Below, piece by piece: positions 54,837-64,000 of a DNA stretch of 64,000 nucleotides. Position 1 is the first letter of the stretch. The number at the start of each line of letters is the position of its first letter. This stretch comes from Gammaproteobacteria bacterium (GTDB taxonomy: Bacteria > Gemmatimonadota > Gemmatimonadetes > Longimicrobiales > Gaopeijiaceae). Position numbers and translations under genes: made by a program. A model generated the notes under the pieces. It searched no databases and was not told the DNA's origin. It saw only the letters and a program-made list of their open reading frames with translations. The DNA lies in the NCBI GenBank assembly GCA_028819075.1, contig JAPPMM010000023.1, forward strand, positions 1 to 64,000, given 5' to 3'.

Positions 54837-55040
54837 ATATTGGAACGGTTGTACAAGTACGGTATTCACCTGACACCCGGGTTCAACCGAGGTTCAGGTC
54901 CTACGCTGCTTTCTTCACTGCCTTCCTGGCCGTGGGTTGGGGTGCGGGGGATCCCGACCTTGAAGATCTCATAGGACGCGTCCCTCCATGCCGTGGCTGC
55001 GAGCGCCTGGATCTGCTCCTCGATGAGCTTGAGCGGCGTG
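54837..55040. other. Intergenic stretch with degraded coding remnant
   Basis: On the minus strand this 204-base stretch reads TPLKLIEEQIQALAATAWRDASYEIFKVG and, after a one-base shift, a Lys/Ala-rich tail ARKAVKKAA with a stop. No start codon is available. It looks like the end of a decayed gene, family unknown. Confidence 0.35.
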
Positions 55041-57956
55041 TCAGTCCATGACCGTTTCTAGGACAGACAGTTCATCGAGAATCTGCCGTGTGTCTCGGAA
55101 CTCGCCTTCCAAAGCCGGCTTACTCTCAAAATGATAAGACACAAGCCGGATCTCTTCCCCACGCGCTCTATTGAAGAAATAGCAAGCGTTGCTGGCTTCG
55201 TCTGGACTCGGCTCCAGAGTTATGAAGGGGAGTATTGGCAGCGCCCGACGCTCCGCCTCTCCGAGGAAGTAGAGTTGCCCATAGGTCACGGGTTCCTCCA
55301 ACGACACACTTCGTGACGGAAACGGATAGCTTCTGCCCATGATCACCTCAACCCGCGTCTGGTAAGTCCCATCGGGCAGGCGTCTCATGTCGCCGGCGCG
55401 AACCAACCGGTAGCGCGTCCAAACAGTGCCAAAGCTCTCTCGAACTTCGTTGAGGATGTCGAACAGCGTTACCCTGAGCTGGTAAGCTTGGCTGGCGCTA
55501 ACGATTCCTCCATGGCCGCGCCACATATTCCGGCTGGAATTCGCCTTTTTGACGGCGCTCACGAGATTCTTGCTGAGCAACGCGCCGAGTACGGAGCGAT
55601 CCGCCGTGCAGAAGGCTTGGAGGCACTCGTCGCACTCACTAACTTCCTGACTCCCGAGCATCTGACGGGCTCTCTTAAAGAGACGTTCCGCGATAGTGAT
55701 CCACGTACCCATAGTGGCTGTTCGAATCGACAAAGAACGGCTCTCAAGAGTGCTACGGACAGATGGCCATTCGCGCTCGAACATTGGCTTGTCCGTCCAA
55801 AAGGCACTCAAGGCCAAGGTGGCGAGGAACGCTGACAGTGCTTCGAAGAAATGGTCAAGGTGTTCATACTGTTCTTTGTCATTCCCCGCAGCCGCATGAT
55901 AAGCCCAGAGAATGGATGCCAGTGGGAAGGGCAGTTTGTCCAACCACGCCGGAAGGCTGTCGTCGCGGTTGACGCCTTCGAGACGATCTCGTACCCGGGC
56001 TTCCGCGAGAGGGCGCTGCCACAGTTGTTCTCGGATTTCGCGCACCTCGCTCATCAATGACGCGGCTTTGGAGTCGGTCTCGAGTATGCGGAGCTGAGTT
56101 GCTTTGTTGGGAAGGAACAGCACGAGATCTCCAACTCCTCGTGGAGGAAGCCTGCGATAGGCCCCGTAGGCTACGACGCCGGCCTCGCGGACCATTCGTC
56201 CAGCGGCAGAGTTGAGGAAACGCGCGACGTAACTTGGATCTGCGATGTCTTCATTGAGTACAACCTGCACCCAATCGCGAGCCTTGACCTGGAGCTGCCC
56301 AACCTCAGTAGCGGCTCGTTCTGAAGGAATAAGAGGCAGATAGATGACATCAGATCGTTCCTCGAATCCCGAAGGCCCACCGCGCCCAAGGGGCTTGATC
56401 TCCTGAGCGATATCGCCCAGTCTTTGCGGCTTCAGACGTAGTGTAGTGGCGAGTCGATCGACTCGTTCCGTAGAAGCGAGTGTCTCGGGGCTCACGAAGT
56501 CACTGCTGGCGACGAGTCGACCAGTTGCTACGCTCCCAGAATCAACCCTTTCAATCAAGTTCTTCAACGTCGCTTGGTTGCGTTCTTCGTCTTCCGAGAG
56601 GATCCCACCGAAGACATGGCTGGATTCGCCTTTACGGATGAATGCTAGCCCGACTCTGTGCCGATAGGTTCTTGGTTGTGGAGGAACGGATACATATGCT
56701 GCTAGACTAAGACCAAAGTCTGGTAACATTCGTCGGACACTATCGTTACGTCTGTTGGACAAGAATCTCGGTGAGACAACGAAGACGCCGATCCCGTTGA
56801 CGGACAGCGCACTGCATGAGCGGGGTATCAGGAGATGACCGGGGCTGTCACGGACAGCCCATGAGACACCTGCAAAGCGGCGCTTCACAGAGGTCGTACC
56901 CAGCGGTGGGGAGCAGACGATGAGATCGAATTGCCCCTTAAGGACCTGTGGATTCTTGTCTACACCGCCCGGCAGCCATTTCACCTCGTTGTGATGATCC
57001 AGCACCTGGACAGCCTCAAGCACTTCCTGACGAGGGCATAGCGCGGTCGCCCGACAAGACGGGCTCCCAGCCAGAGGGAACACGGGACTCCCCAGACTGG
57101 CGTGGAGGTCCAAGACCGACGTGGCACCCCACCCGGTAGCAAAGGCGGCTAGGAACCTTGAGGGCATCTCGGGCCATATCCCCTCCCCGTACAACCGCCC
57201 TCGGATCGCAGCCAACCAGACATCATCGTTCGTCGGGGCTATCCCCCGGTCCCGAGCCTCAACAACCAACGCCGCGAGGTTACGGGCGGTGTCGATGTCG
57301 CCCCGAGTGAAGCGATCGAAACTGGTCCGACCGCCTCTTGAATGGCTAGAGGCTCGGACCGGTCGAGAACCCGTCATTTCGATTGCCCGTTGGTCGGCTC
57401 CTTTGCTGACGGTATCCTGGGTCGCGCTGATGACTAGCCCTCCCGTGCGAAGGCCGACTGCGGCAAGAATTTCGCCATGCGGCGAGGACGGCAAATGCTC
57501 TATCAAGACTAGTTGAGCCGCTCTGAAGATGAGTTTCTCATCGGACTTCAGAAGGGCAAACACTCCTCGCGGGAACCCCCCCTTCACGTTGTGGTCTCGT
57601 AGCTCCCGAGGTGACAAGTCGGCCTTGTCCCGCGACGGCAGGACTGCAATCTCAGGGATTTCCCACAGCTTGTCCTTCCTGAGTCTGCCGAAAGGGTAGT
57701 AAGCGCGCGCCGGTCCCTCGGGACCAAATTTCCTCCACAGCTTATCGAAACTTCGTTCTACTTCGCGATAGGAGACTAGTCTATCTTTCTCCTTCGTCAC
57801 GCGTGCTAGGGCGATAAGCAGAAGAAAAGGTTTGTGAGGTGCCGTTCGGCCGCGGCTCTTCCACGGCCTAATCTTCCTCACCCGTTGAAGGAATTCATCG
57901 GGAGTCATCAATGCCGAGTCCGGGTTATCGTGCCCATCAGGAGCTGGTTTGCTCAC
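55041..57956 (-). CDS. HEPN protein with ScoMcrA-like N-terminal domain and degenerate methylase core
   Basis: A 971-residue protein from GTG 57956 (ATG 57908 is possible; the frame is open to 58073). Residues of about 15-165 match the N-terminal module of ScoMcrA-like modified-DNA restriction enzymes (TAPHKPFLLLIALARV, YYPFGRLRKDKLWEI). Residues of about 270-480 resemble an N6-methylase fold: VLDLHASLG replaces motif I and CSPPLG replaces NPPY. A HsdS-like recognition region follows (RLGDIAQEI to FLPNK). The C-terminal third holds the HEPN motif RN-MWRG-H at R809-H815. Catalytic methylation seems unlikely; a DNA-sensing RNase effector is an inference. It is transcribed opposite to DISARM and has low GC. 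Confidence 0.6.
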   Translation of the reverse strand: MSKPAPDGHDNPDSALMTPDEFLQRVRKIRPWKSRGRTAPHKPFLLLIALARVTKEKDRLVSYREVERSFDKLWRKFGPEGPARAYYPFGRLRKDKLWEIPEIAVLPSRDKADLSPRELRDHNVKGGFPRGVFALLKSDEKLIFRAAQLVLIEHLPSSPHGEILAAVGLRTGGLVISATQDTVSKGADQRAIEMTGSRPVRASSHSRGGRTSFDRFTRGDIDTARNLAALVVEARDRGIAPTNDDVWLAAIRGRLYGEGIWPEMPSRFLAAFATGWGATSVLDLHASLGSPVFPLAGSPSCRATALCPRQEVLEAVQVLDHHNEVKWLPGGVDKNPQVLKGQFDLIVCSPPLGTTSVKRRFAGVSWAVRDSPGHLLIPRSCSALSVNGIGVFVVSPRFLSNRRNDSVRRMLPDFGLSLAAYVSVPPQPRTYRHRVGLAFIRKGESSHVFGGILSEDEERNQATLKNLIERVDSGSVATGRLVASSDFVSPETLASTERVDRLATTLRLKPQRLGDIAQEIKPLGRGGPSGFEERSDVIYLPLIPSERAATEVGQLQVKARDWVQVVLNEDIADPSYVARFLNSAAGRMVREAGVVAYGAYRRLPPRGVGDLVLFLPNKATQLRILETDSKAASLMSEVREIREQLWQRPLAEARVRDRLEGVNRDDSLPAWLDKLPFPLASILWAYHAAAGNDKEQYEHLDHFFEALSAFLATLALSAFWTDKPMFEREWPSVRSTLESRSLSIRTATMGTWITIAERLFKRARQMLGSQEVSECDECLQAFCTADRSVLGALLSKNLVSAVKKANSSRNMWRGHGGIVSASQAYQLRVTLFDILNEVRESFGTVWTRYRLVRAGDMRRLPDGTYQTRVEVIMGRSYPFPSRSVSLEEPVTYGQLYFLGEAERRALPILPFITLEPSPDEASNACYFFNRARGEEIRLVSYHFESKPALEGEFRDTRQILDELSVLETVMD

Positions 57957-58451
57957 GCTCTCACGACCAAATGACACGACACCCAACGTGATCGCAACAG
58001 ACGGGATGGCGGTCGATATCTTCGTCTGTGCCAGGGGTTGCGGACCGGAGGGTCGGATCAGTCTTGTGAGCACGTCTCAGTACGCCGATCAGCTGGGAAT
58101 ACCAATCGCCCCACTCCTCCCCCTCACCGGATCCACTACCCGGGGGTGGGTGCTTGTCCGAAGGAACTCGTAACAGATGTTGCAGGTCCGGAAGGCGGGC
58201 GACGAATCGCGCTCGGCTCTCTCGATCCAGCGGCGGCAGGGCTCACGGTACTCGGAATCCTCGTCCGCCGCATTGAGGAGCATAGGAGCACGTTGATGTC
58301 GAACTACAGCGGAGTACCCTTGCGCCCTGAGCCCCAATCCCCGCACCCTCCCCTCCGTTCCCCCCCACGCCATCACCCTCAGCGCAGGGCACCGCCCGAT
58401 GCCACCACCCGTACCGCCATCCGGGTTACCTGCAAGAACACCCTCCACCCC
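57957..58451. other. Divergent intergenic region
   Basis: About 500 bases separate the two divergent defence genes. Open frames here have Pro/Arg-rich, shifting composition and no ribosome sites. Promoters for both genes must lie here, but no clear -35/-10 pair was recognised. Confidence 0.4.
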
Positions 58452-61400
58452 ATGACCAACCTCTCCTCCATCCGGCAGGAACTCGAGAAATCCCGCCGCG
58501 ATGTCCTCGATCTTTCCCTGCGCAACCCGCTGCTCAACTTCCGTCCGACGAAGCGGCGCGGCATCGAGGTTGTGGACGAGCGCTCGCGCGAGCTCTTCCG
58601 CATCCTCGTGGGCGGTTCCGCACCCGACGGATCCTCGTCCCGAAGCCCGCGGGTCATGTACTTCCTTCCCGCCTCCCAGGAGACGGCGCCCCTGCCGACC
58701 GGAGCACAGGCCACGGGCGACATCGACGACATCCCCTCCGAGCTCCTCGCCATGCTGGGCGAGCCCGACGACGACCTCGACGAAGCCGCCGCGCGCCACA
58801 CCGATAACAGGCTCCAGACCGCGCTTCCCCGCGCCGCGCTCAATCTGCGCCTGCGCGCGACCTTCCGTCAGGCCCGCCTCTCGATCGAGGAACAGGGGGT
58901 CAACATCCTCTATCTCGCGCTCGGGATGCTCACATGGTACGAGTCCGAGAGCAGCAGCATCGAGCGCCGCGCGCCGCTGATCCTGATCCCGGTTCAGCTC
59001 ACCAGGTCCAGCGTGCGGGAGAATTTCAAGCTCAGGTGGACCGGGGACGACATCGAGGCGAACCTCTCGCTCGAGGCCAAGCTCAAGCAGGATTTCGGCG
59101 TCCGCCCGCCGGAGATGCCCGCCGAGGAAGATCTCGACGTGGAAGACTATCTCTTCCGGGTCGAGAGGGCCGTCGCGAAAAGGGAGCGCTGGGCGGTCGA
59201 GCACGACGCGGTGCACCTGAACTTCTTCTCCTTCAGCAAGCTGCTCATCTACAAGGACCTCGATCCGGAGACCTGGCCGGAAGAGGGCCGGCCGGCGGAC
59301 CACCCGCTGGTGCAGCGGCTCTTCGGCGGCGACGGATTCGCGGAGGGGCCGCCCGACATCGGCGAGGACGAGCACATCGACGATGCCGAGGGGGTGGCGG
59401 AGCTCCATCCGGTGATGGACGCGGACAGCTCGCAGACGCTCGCGGTTCTGGACGTGATCAAGGGCCGCAACCTGGTGATCCAGGGACCTCCGGGCACCGG
59501 GAAGTCGCAGACCATCACCAACCTGATCGGGGAGGCGCTGGCCAACGGCTGCACAGTCCTCTTCGTGGCGGAGAAGATGGCCGCGCTGGAGGTCGTGAAG
59601 CGGCGCCTGGACACGATCCACCTGGGCGACGCCTGCCTGGAGCTGCACAGCCACAAGACCAACAAGCGGGTCGTGCTGGACGAGCTGAAGCGCACGCTGG
59701 CGATGGGCCGGCCGAAGGTCGGGGGCTGGGCCGAGGACGTGGTGCTGCTCGATGAGGCCCGGGAGCGCCTGAACGACTACGCCCGCGCGGTCAACTCGCC
59801 GGTCGGACGGAGCGGGCTGACCCCGCACGACCTGGTCGGCCGTCTGGCGCAGCTCAGGGAGGATGGGCTGACGGTCGCCGGGCCGGGGCTCCCGATCCGG
59901 GATTCGGTGTCGTGGAGCGACGAGCAGTTCATTCGCAGGCGCGAGCTGGCCCGCGAGCTCCAGGAGCTGGTGCGCGCGATCGGAGTTCCCTGCAGGCACG
60001 TGTGGTGGCCGTGCGGACGGCTTCACTTCGTTCCCACCGACGAGCATTCCGTGCGCGGCGTCCTAGAGGCCGCGGCGGGCGCGTGGCGCGGGCTGGAGCG
60101 GGAGACGGAGGAGCTGATCCGGAGGCTCGGCCGCGACAGGACGTTCGGGCGGCTGAGGCCCGCGGACGTGGAGCGGATGATCCGCACCGCGCGCAGGGCC
60201 CTGGAAGCTCCGGCGCTCGGGGGCGCCAATCACCGCAGCCCGGGCTGGGTCGCCGAAGCCGCGCGCATCGAGGAGGTGGCCGGGGCCGCACGCTCCTTCG
60301 CCGAAATCCGCTCGCGGCACGACGCCGTCCTGATCCCCGAGGCCTGGGACGAGAACGTGCTGGCGGAGCGTCAGGCCCTGCGCACCTACGGGGGCAAGTG
60401 GTGGCGCTTCCTGTCCGGGCGGTTCCGGGCCGCGCGCAGGAGGCTCGCGGGACTCTGCCGCGGTGAGATGCCCCGCGCCGTCCGGAAGCAGATGGAGTTG
60501 GTGGATGCCATCCTGGAGGCGAAGCGCCAGTGGCGGGAAGTCGAGGAAGCGGGAAGCTTGATCAGCCGGCTGTTTCCGGGGCTGAGCCTGGGCGAGCGCG
60601 TGGAAGGGCACCGCGCGTTTGGAGAGGCCGCGGCGTGGCTGGTGCAGCTTCACCGCGATCAGGCCGCGGGGCTCGTGGGAGACGAAGTACACGACTTGCT
60701 GGACCGACTGCTTGGGCGCCCCGGTGCGCCTTCGGGCCATTCGCCGGCCCCATCCTCTTCCGATCCCTCCGAGCATTCCTCGGGCCCGTCCTCCTCCGAT
60801 CCCGCGAATCCCGCTCAACTTCGCGCTGCCGCCGACGCTTGCGAGGCCGCGATGGAGGGGCTGGCCGAGGCGTTGGACGCCCTGGCCGAGGTGATGGAGC
60901 TGCGGCCGGAGCGGCTGGAGCCCGACGAGTCGCTGAAGGAGCGCGCCTACGGTGCCCTGGATGTCTGGCTCCGAGCCGCACTCGACCGAGTGGCCTCCAT
61001 GCACGACGTGGTGCGCTTCAACCAGCTGGAGCGGCTTGCTACCGAAAAGGGCATCCCGGAAGTGGCCGGAGCGGCGGCGTCACGCCCGGACGCGGCGGGC
61101 CAGCTCACCGGCCTCTTCGACCACGCCTGCTACGCCGCCTGGCTGGATGCGGCGTTCCGCGAGCAGGAGGCGCTGGCCCGGTTCGACGGGGCGACCCACG
61201 GAGGCATCATCGACCGCTTCCGCGAACTGGACATGGCGCAGTTCCACCACAACCGGGCGCTGATCGCCGAGCGCCACTGGGAGCAGCTGCCGCGCCACCA
61301 GGGCGGCGGCCAGCTGGGCGTCCTCCGCCGGGAGTTCCAGAAGAAGACCCGCCACCTGGCCGTCCGCCGACTTATGGCGGGAGCGGGCAGGGCGGTCCAG

Positions 61401-63348
61401 AGCATCAAGCCGGTCTTCATGATGAGCCCGCTCTCGATCGCCAAGTACATCCCGCCCGGATCGGTCGACTTCGACCTGGTGGTGTTCGACGAGGCGAGCC
61501 AGGTCCGTCCGGTCGAGGCCCTCGGCGCCATCATCCGGGGCAGGCAGGCGGTCGTGGTGGGCGACAGCAAGCAGCTGCCCCCGACCAGCTTCTTCGACCG
61601 CATGGCCGACGACGGGGAAGACGAAGCGAGCCGGACCGCCGACCTGGAAAGCATTCTGGGCATGTTCTGCGCCCAGGGGGCCCCCGAGAGGATGCTTCCG
61701 CTGGCACTACCGCAGCCGCCACGAGTCGCTGATCACGGTGTCGAACCACGAGTTCTACGACAACCGCCTGGTGGTCTTCCCGAGTCCCGACGGCGGCAAG
61801 GTCGATACCGGCCTCCTCTTCCGCCACAATCCCGAAGCCAACTATCAGCGAAGGGGCATCAACACCGCCGAGGCGAAGACGATCGCGCTGGCCGTGATGA
61901 AGCACGCCCGCGAGACCCCCGAACTCACTCTGGGCGTCGCGGCCTTCAGCAACGTTCAGGCGCGCCGCATCGAAGACGAGGTCGACATCCTGCGCCGCCG
62001 CGATCCCTCGCACGAGGAGTTCTTCGCCGGGCACCCCGAAGAGCCGTTCTTCGTCAAGAACCTGGAGAACGTCCAGGGAGACGAGCGGGACGTGATCCTC
62101 ATCAGCATCGGCTACGGCAAGATCGACGGCACCTATCTGCCGATGAACTTCGGCCCGCTCAACCGCGACGGTGGCGAGCGGCGCCTGAACGTGCTCATCA
62201 CTCGGGCCCGCCGCCGCTGCATCGTCTACTGCAACTTCGTCGGCGCGGATCTCGACCTGAGGCGCTCCGGGGCCAGGGGCGTCCGGGCGCTCAAGACCTT
62301 TCTGGAGTACGCGCAGCACGGAATGATCGACATCGCCGAGGCCAGCAGCAGGGAGGCCGATTCTCCGTTCGAGGAAGCGGTCGCCGCCAGGCTGCGCGCC
62401 CTGGGACACGATGTCGCCCACCAGGTAGGATCGGCCGGGTTCTTCGTCGACCTGGCGGTGGTGGACCCCGACCGGTCCGGACGATACCTCCTGGGCATCG
62501 AATGCGACGGCGCCACCTACCACAGCTCCCGCTCCGCCCGCGACCGGGACCGCCTGAGGCAGCAGGTGCTGGAGGGGCTGGGGTGGAGGATCCACCGCAT
62601 CTGGAGCACAGACTGGTTCCGCAATCCGCAAAAGGAACTGGAACGGGTCGCGACGGCGGTCCGCGCCGCGAAGATAAACGGGGCGCAACGGTCCGCGCCC
62701 AGGCCCTCGCCTCCCAAGCCCCTCGAAAGAGCGCCCGAGCCCGAGCCGGAAATTCCCGCTCCCACCGCTCCCTACAGGGTGGTCCAGCTGCGCATCAGCC
62801 TCCTCGGCACGCCGCTCCACGAAGTTCCGGCCGGCGAGCTGGCGACGTGGATAGCCCCGGTGGTCGACGTGGAGAGTCCCGTCCACTTCGACGAGGTGAT
62901 CCTCCGCATCCGCAAGGCCGCCGGGGTGGGCCGTGCCGGGCGCCGCATCCGCGCGCAGATGCGATTGGCTGCAACAGTGGGCGCGAGGCGGAAACTCTTC
63001 AGGGTCGATGAGTCAGACTTCCTCTGGCGCCTCGAGCGCCAAGCCGTCGAGGTACGTCGCCGGGATGGCGACATCCCCTCGTCCCTGCGCGATCCCGCGC
63101 GCATCGCCTCCGAGGAGATCGGGACCGCGCTGGTCCACGCCATCCGGGTGAGCTACGGCATCAAGCCCGCCGACGCGGTCGCCGAGGCGATCCGCATCTT
63201 CGGCTTCAAGAGATCCGGCCCGAAGATGGTCAAGCGCTTCCGGCAGGTACTGGACGACCTCGTGGCGAAGGGCGCGATTCTGCGCGAAGGATCGCTGTTG
63301 CGGGTGCCGGACGACGTCAGGGGCGGATCCCCCAGCCCGCCTGGCTGA
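58452..63348 (+). pseudogene. DUF4011-SF1 helicase-nuclease-DUF3320 protein, frameshifted
   Basis: ATG 58452 begins MTNLSSIRQELEKSRRDVLDLSLRNPLLNF, a DUF4011 start. The helicase follows: IQGPPGTGKSQT near residue 345, VVFDEASQ, VVVGDSKQLPPTSF, ENVQGDERDVI and LNVLITRARRR. A Vsr-like/MTES_1575 nuclease domain comes next (SPFEEAVAARLRALGH, IECDGATYH), and then a DUF3320-type end. The frame changes at about 61698. The expected MLRWHYRSRHESLI reads MLPLALPQPP because of one surplus C in GCTTCCGCTGG. The span of 4897 bases is one over a multiple of three. Related helicase-nuclease proteins act in phage defence. The break separates the helicase start from its end and the nuclease. Confidence 0.82.
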
Positions 63349-63350
63349 GC

Positions 63351-63373
63351 AACCCTTACGTTACGTTAGGGTG
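63351..63373 (+). repeat. 23-bp palindromic element, copy 3
   Basis: It begins two bases after the stop of the helicase-nuclease gene. Arms AACCCT and AGGGTG flank the core ACGTTACGT, with T on each side instead of G. Orientation is the same as copies 1 and 2. It marks the right end of the defence island. Confidence 0.8.
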
Positions 63374-63425
63374 GCCGGTGGGTTGGCCCAGCCGTCACGC
63401 TCATCCAGACAGGAGAGTTGATCCA

Positions 63426-64000
63426 ATGCAGGACAGATACGCCGGCGATATCGGAGACTATGTGAAGTACGGGCTTCTGCGGGCGATCCGCGGCACCCGG
63501 CGTCTCGGTGTCGCCTGGTACCTGCATCCCGACGCTGGACCCGGCGGGGACGGCAAGCACATTGCATACCTCCAGCGTCCGGGTGAGTGGCGGCACCTTG
63601 ACGCAAAGCTGTTCGACACGCTGAAGGAACTGGTCGGTAACCGGCGGTCGGTCGCAGCCATACAGGAGTCCGGCATTCTCGGCGATGCCGTCTTCGCCCC
63701 CGATCGTCTGGCTGTGGCTGAAGTCAGGATCCACGATCGCGAGCGCTGGCGATCCCGGTGGTTCAACCGGATCCAGCGGCAGCTCACCGGTTGCGATCTC
63801 GTCTTTGCCGACCCCGACAACGGCCTCGTGCCCGACGACCGTTTCAGGCCTGCGACAAAGGTGGGTGCAAAGGGGATTCCACTCTCGGAGGCCGTGGCAC
63901 TGGCGGAAGAACGCGCCGCCGTGATCTACCACCACAACACCAGGCGCCGGGGTGGCCATCGCAACGAGATCTTGTGGTGGAAAAACCAACTACCGAGCGG
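63426..64000 (+). CDS. Unknown protein, 5' part only
   Basis: The frame from ATG 63426 runs off the right edge after 191 codons. It begins MQDRYAGDIGDYVKYGLLRAI and contains VAWYLHPDAGPGGDGKHI, RRSVAAIQESGIL, CDLVFADPDNGL and VIYHHNTRRRGGH. The LVFADPDNG segment recalls the DPPY-like motif of class I methyltransferases, such as the RlmJ type, but this is only a resemblance. It follows the third palindrome by 52 bases. The function is unassigned. Confidence 0.65.
   Translation, partial: MQDRYAGDIGDYVKYGLLRAIRGTRRLGVAWYLHPDAGPGGDGKHIAYLQRPGEWRHLDAKLFDTLKELVGNRRSVAAIQESGILGDAVFAPDRLAVAEVRIHDRERWRSRWFNRIQRQLTGCDLVFADPDNGLVPDDRFRPATKVGAKGIPLSEAVALAEERAAVIYHHNTRRRGGHRNEILWWKNQLPS

Larger units (their letters stand above)
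37198..63373. mobile_element. Repeat-bracketed defence island
   Basis: The segment between palindrome copies 2 and 3 holds only defence-type or unknown genes: a DUF262/HNH/HEPN protein, class 1 DISARM, an unknown small protein, a HEPN/methylase-like protein and a DUF4011 helicase-nuclease. Base composition is visibly lower in GC than the core, especially 54.1-58.1 kb. No integrase, transposase or tRNA was seen, so the mobility mechanism is unknown; the repeats are the only boundary marks. Confidence 0.5.

Noticed and set aside
37457-58073. BREX or phosphorothioation (Dnd/Ssp) system
   Set aside because: No PglZ, BrxC, BrxL, DndB-E or SspB-like protein is visible. The methylase, helicases, DUF1998 and PLD proteins fit DISARM, and the ScoMcrA-like domain alone does not establish a modification system.

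Overview
The window is high-GC DNA, by eye roughly two thirds GC or more in the core regions, from a Gram-negative-type bacterium. It encodes TonB-receptor-like barrels, lipoproteins with clear lipoboxes, and SecG. The housekeeping order yicC-gmk-rpoZ-coaBC, followed by a family-4 uracil-DNA glycosylase, dnaB and ispD, the many GTG starts, and the Ig-like/LRR lipoproteins suggest Gemmatimonadota. This placement is inferred from gene content and style; no rRNA gene is present to confirm it. No rRNA, tRNA or CRISPR array was seen.

Layout. 1-1.7 kb: the 5' part of a secreted aromatic/Arg-Pro repeat protein (minus strand, running off the left edge) and a tiny membrane peptide. 1.8-24.6 kb: a dense plus-strand housekeeping block. 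It covers isocitrate dehydrogenase, leucyl aminopeptidase, an outer-membrane receptor-like protein, YicC, Gmk, RpoZ, CoaBC, UDG, DnaB, IspD, a TsaC/phosphatase fusion, AroE, a frameshifted ComF, GAPDH-PGK-TPI, SecG, a 2-oxoacid dehydrogenase E1a-E1b-E2 set, LipB and a synthetase-only RelA/SpoT protein. Many of these genes overlap by four bases (GTGA or ATGA), which implies translational coupling. 24.7-25.1 kb: a gene-free stretch with a consensus sigma70 promoter, strong secondary structure and a hairpin terminator, a candidate unknown ncRNA. 25.1-32 kb: an RNase H relative lacking two catalytic carboxylates, CarA, an HU/IHF protein, MoaD-MoaE-MoaA, Mdh, a secreted protein and dCTP deaminase. 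32-35 kb: an Ig-like/LRR lipoprotein and an FKBP lipoprotein.

35-63.4 kb is accessory DNA. It starts with an intact ParDE pair, then a zone of truncated toxin-antitoxin genes (HigA stub, Rpn-tail protein, HicB with a HicA stub). A defence island of about 26 kb follows. The island holds a DUF262-HNH-HEPN-DUF4268 fusion, a class 1 DISARM locus (drmD, drmMI, drmA, drmB, drmC), an unknown small protein, a divergently transcribed protein joining a ScoMcrA-like N-terminal domain, a degenerate methylase core and a HEPN motif, and a DUF4011-helicase-nuclease-DUF3320 protein. A 23-bp hairpin-forming palindrome occurs three times in the same orientation (35638, 37198, 63351), bracketing these modules. 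Two of its copies sit at the broken ends of antitoxin/toxin genes.

Several genes carry a single-base lesion: an ochre codon between the helicase motifs of drmA, an amber codon near the start of drmMI, and one-base insertions in the DUF4011 helicase and in comF. Either the defence island is decaying or the assembly has errors; read-level data would decide. The two best candidates for undescribed biology are the HEPN/methylase-like protein at 55041-57956 and the repeat-bracketed modular island as a whole.
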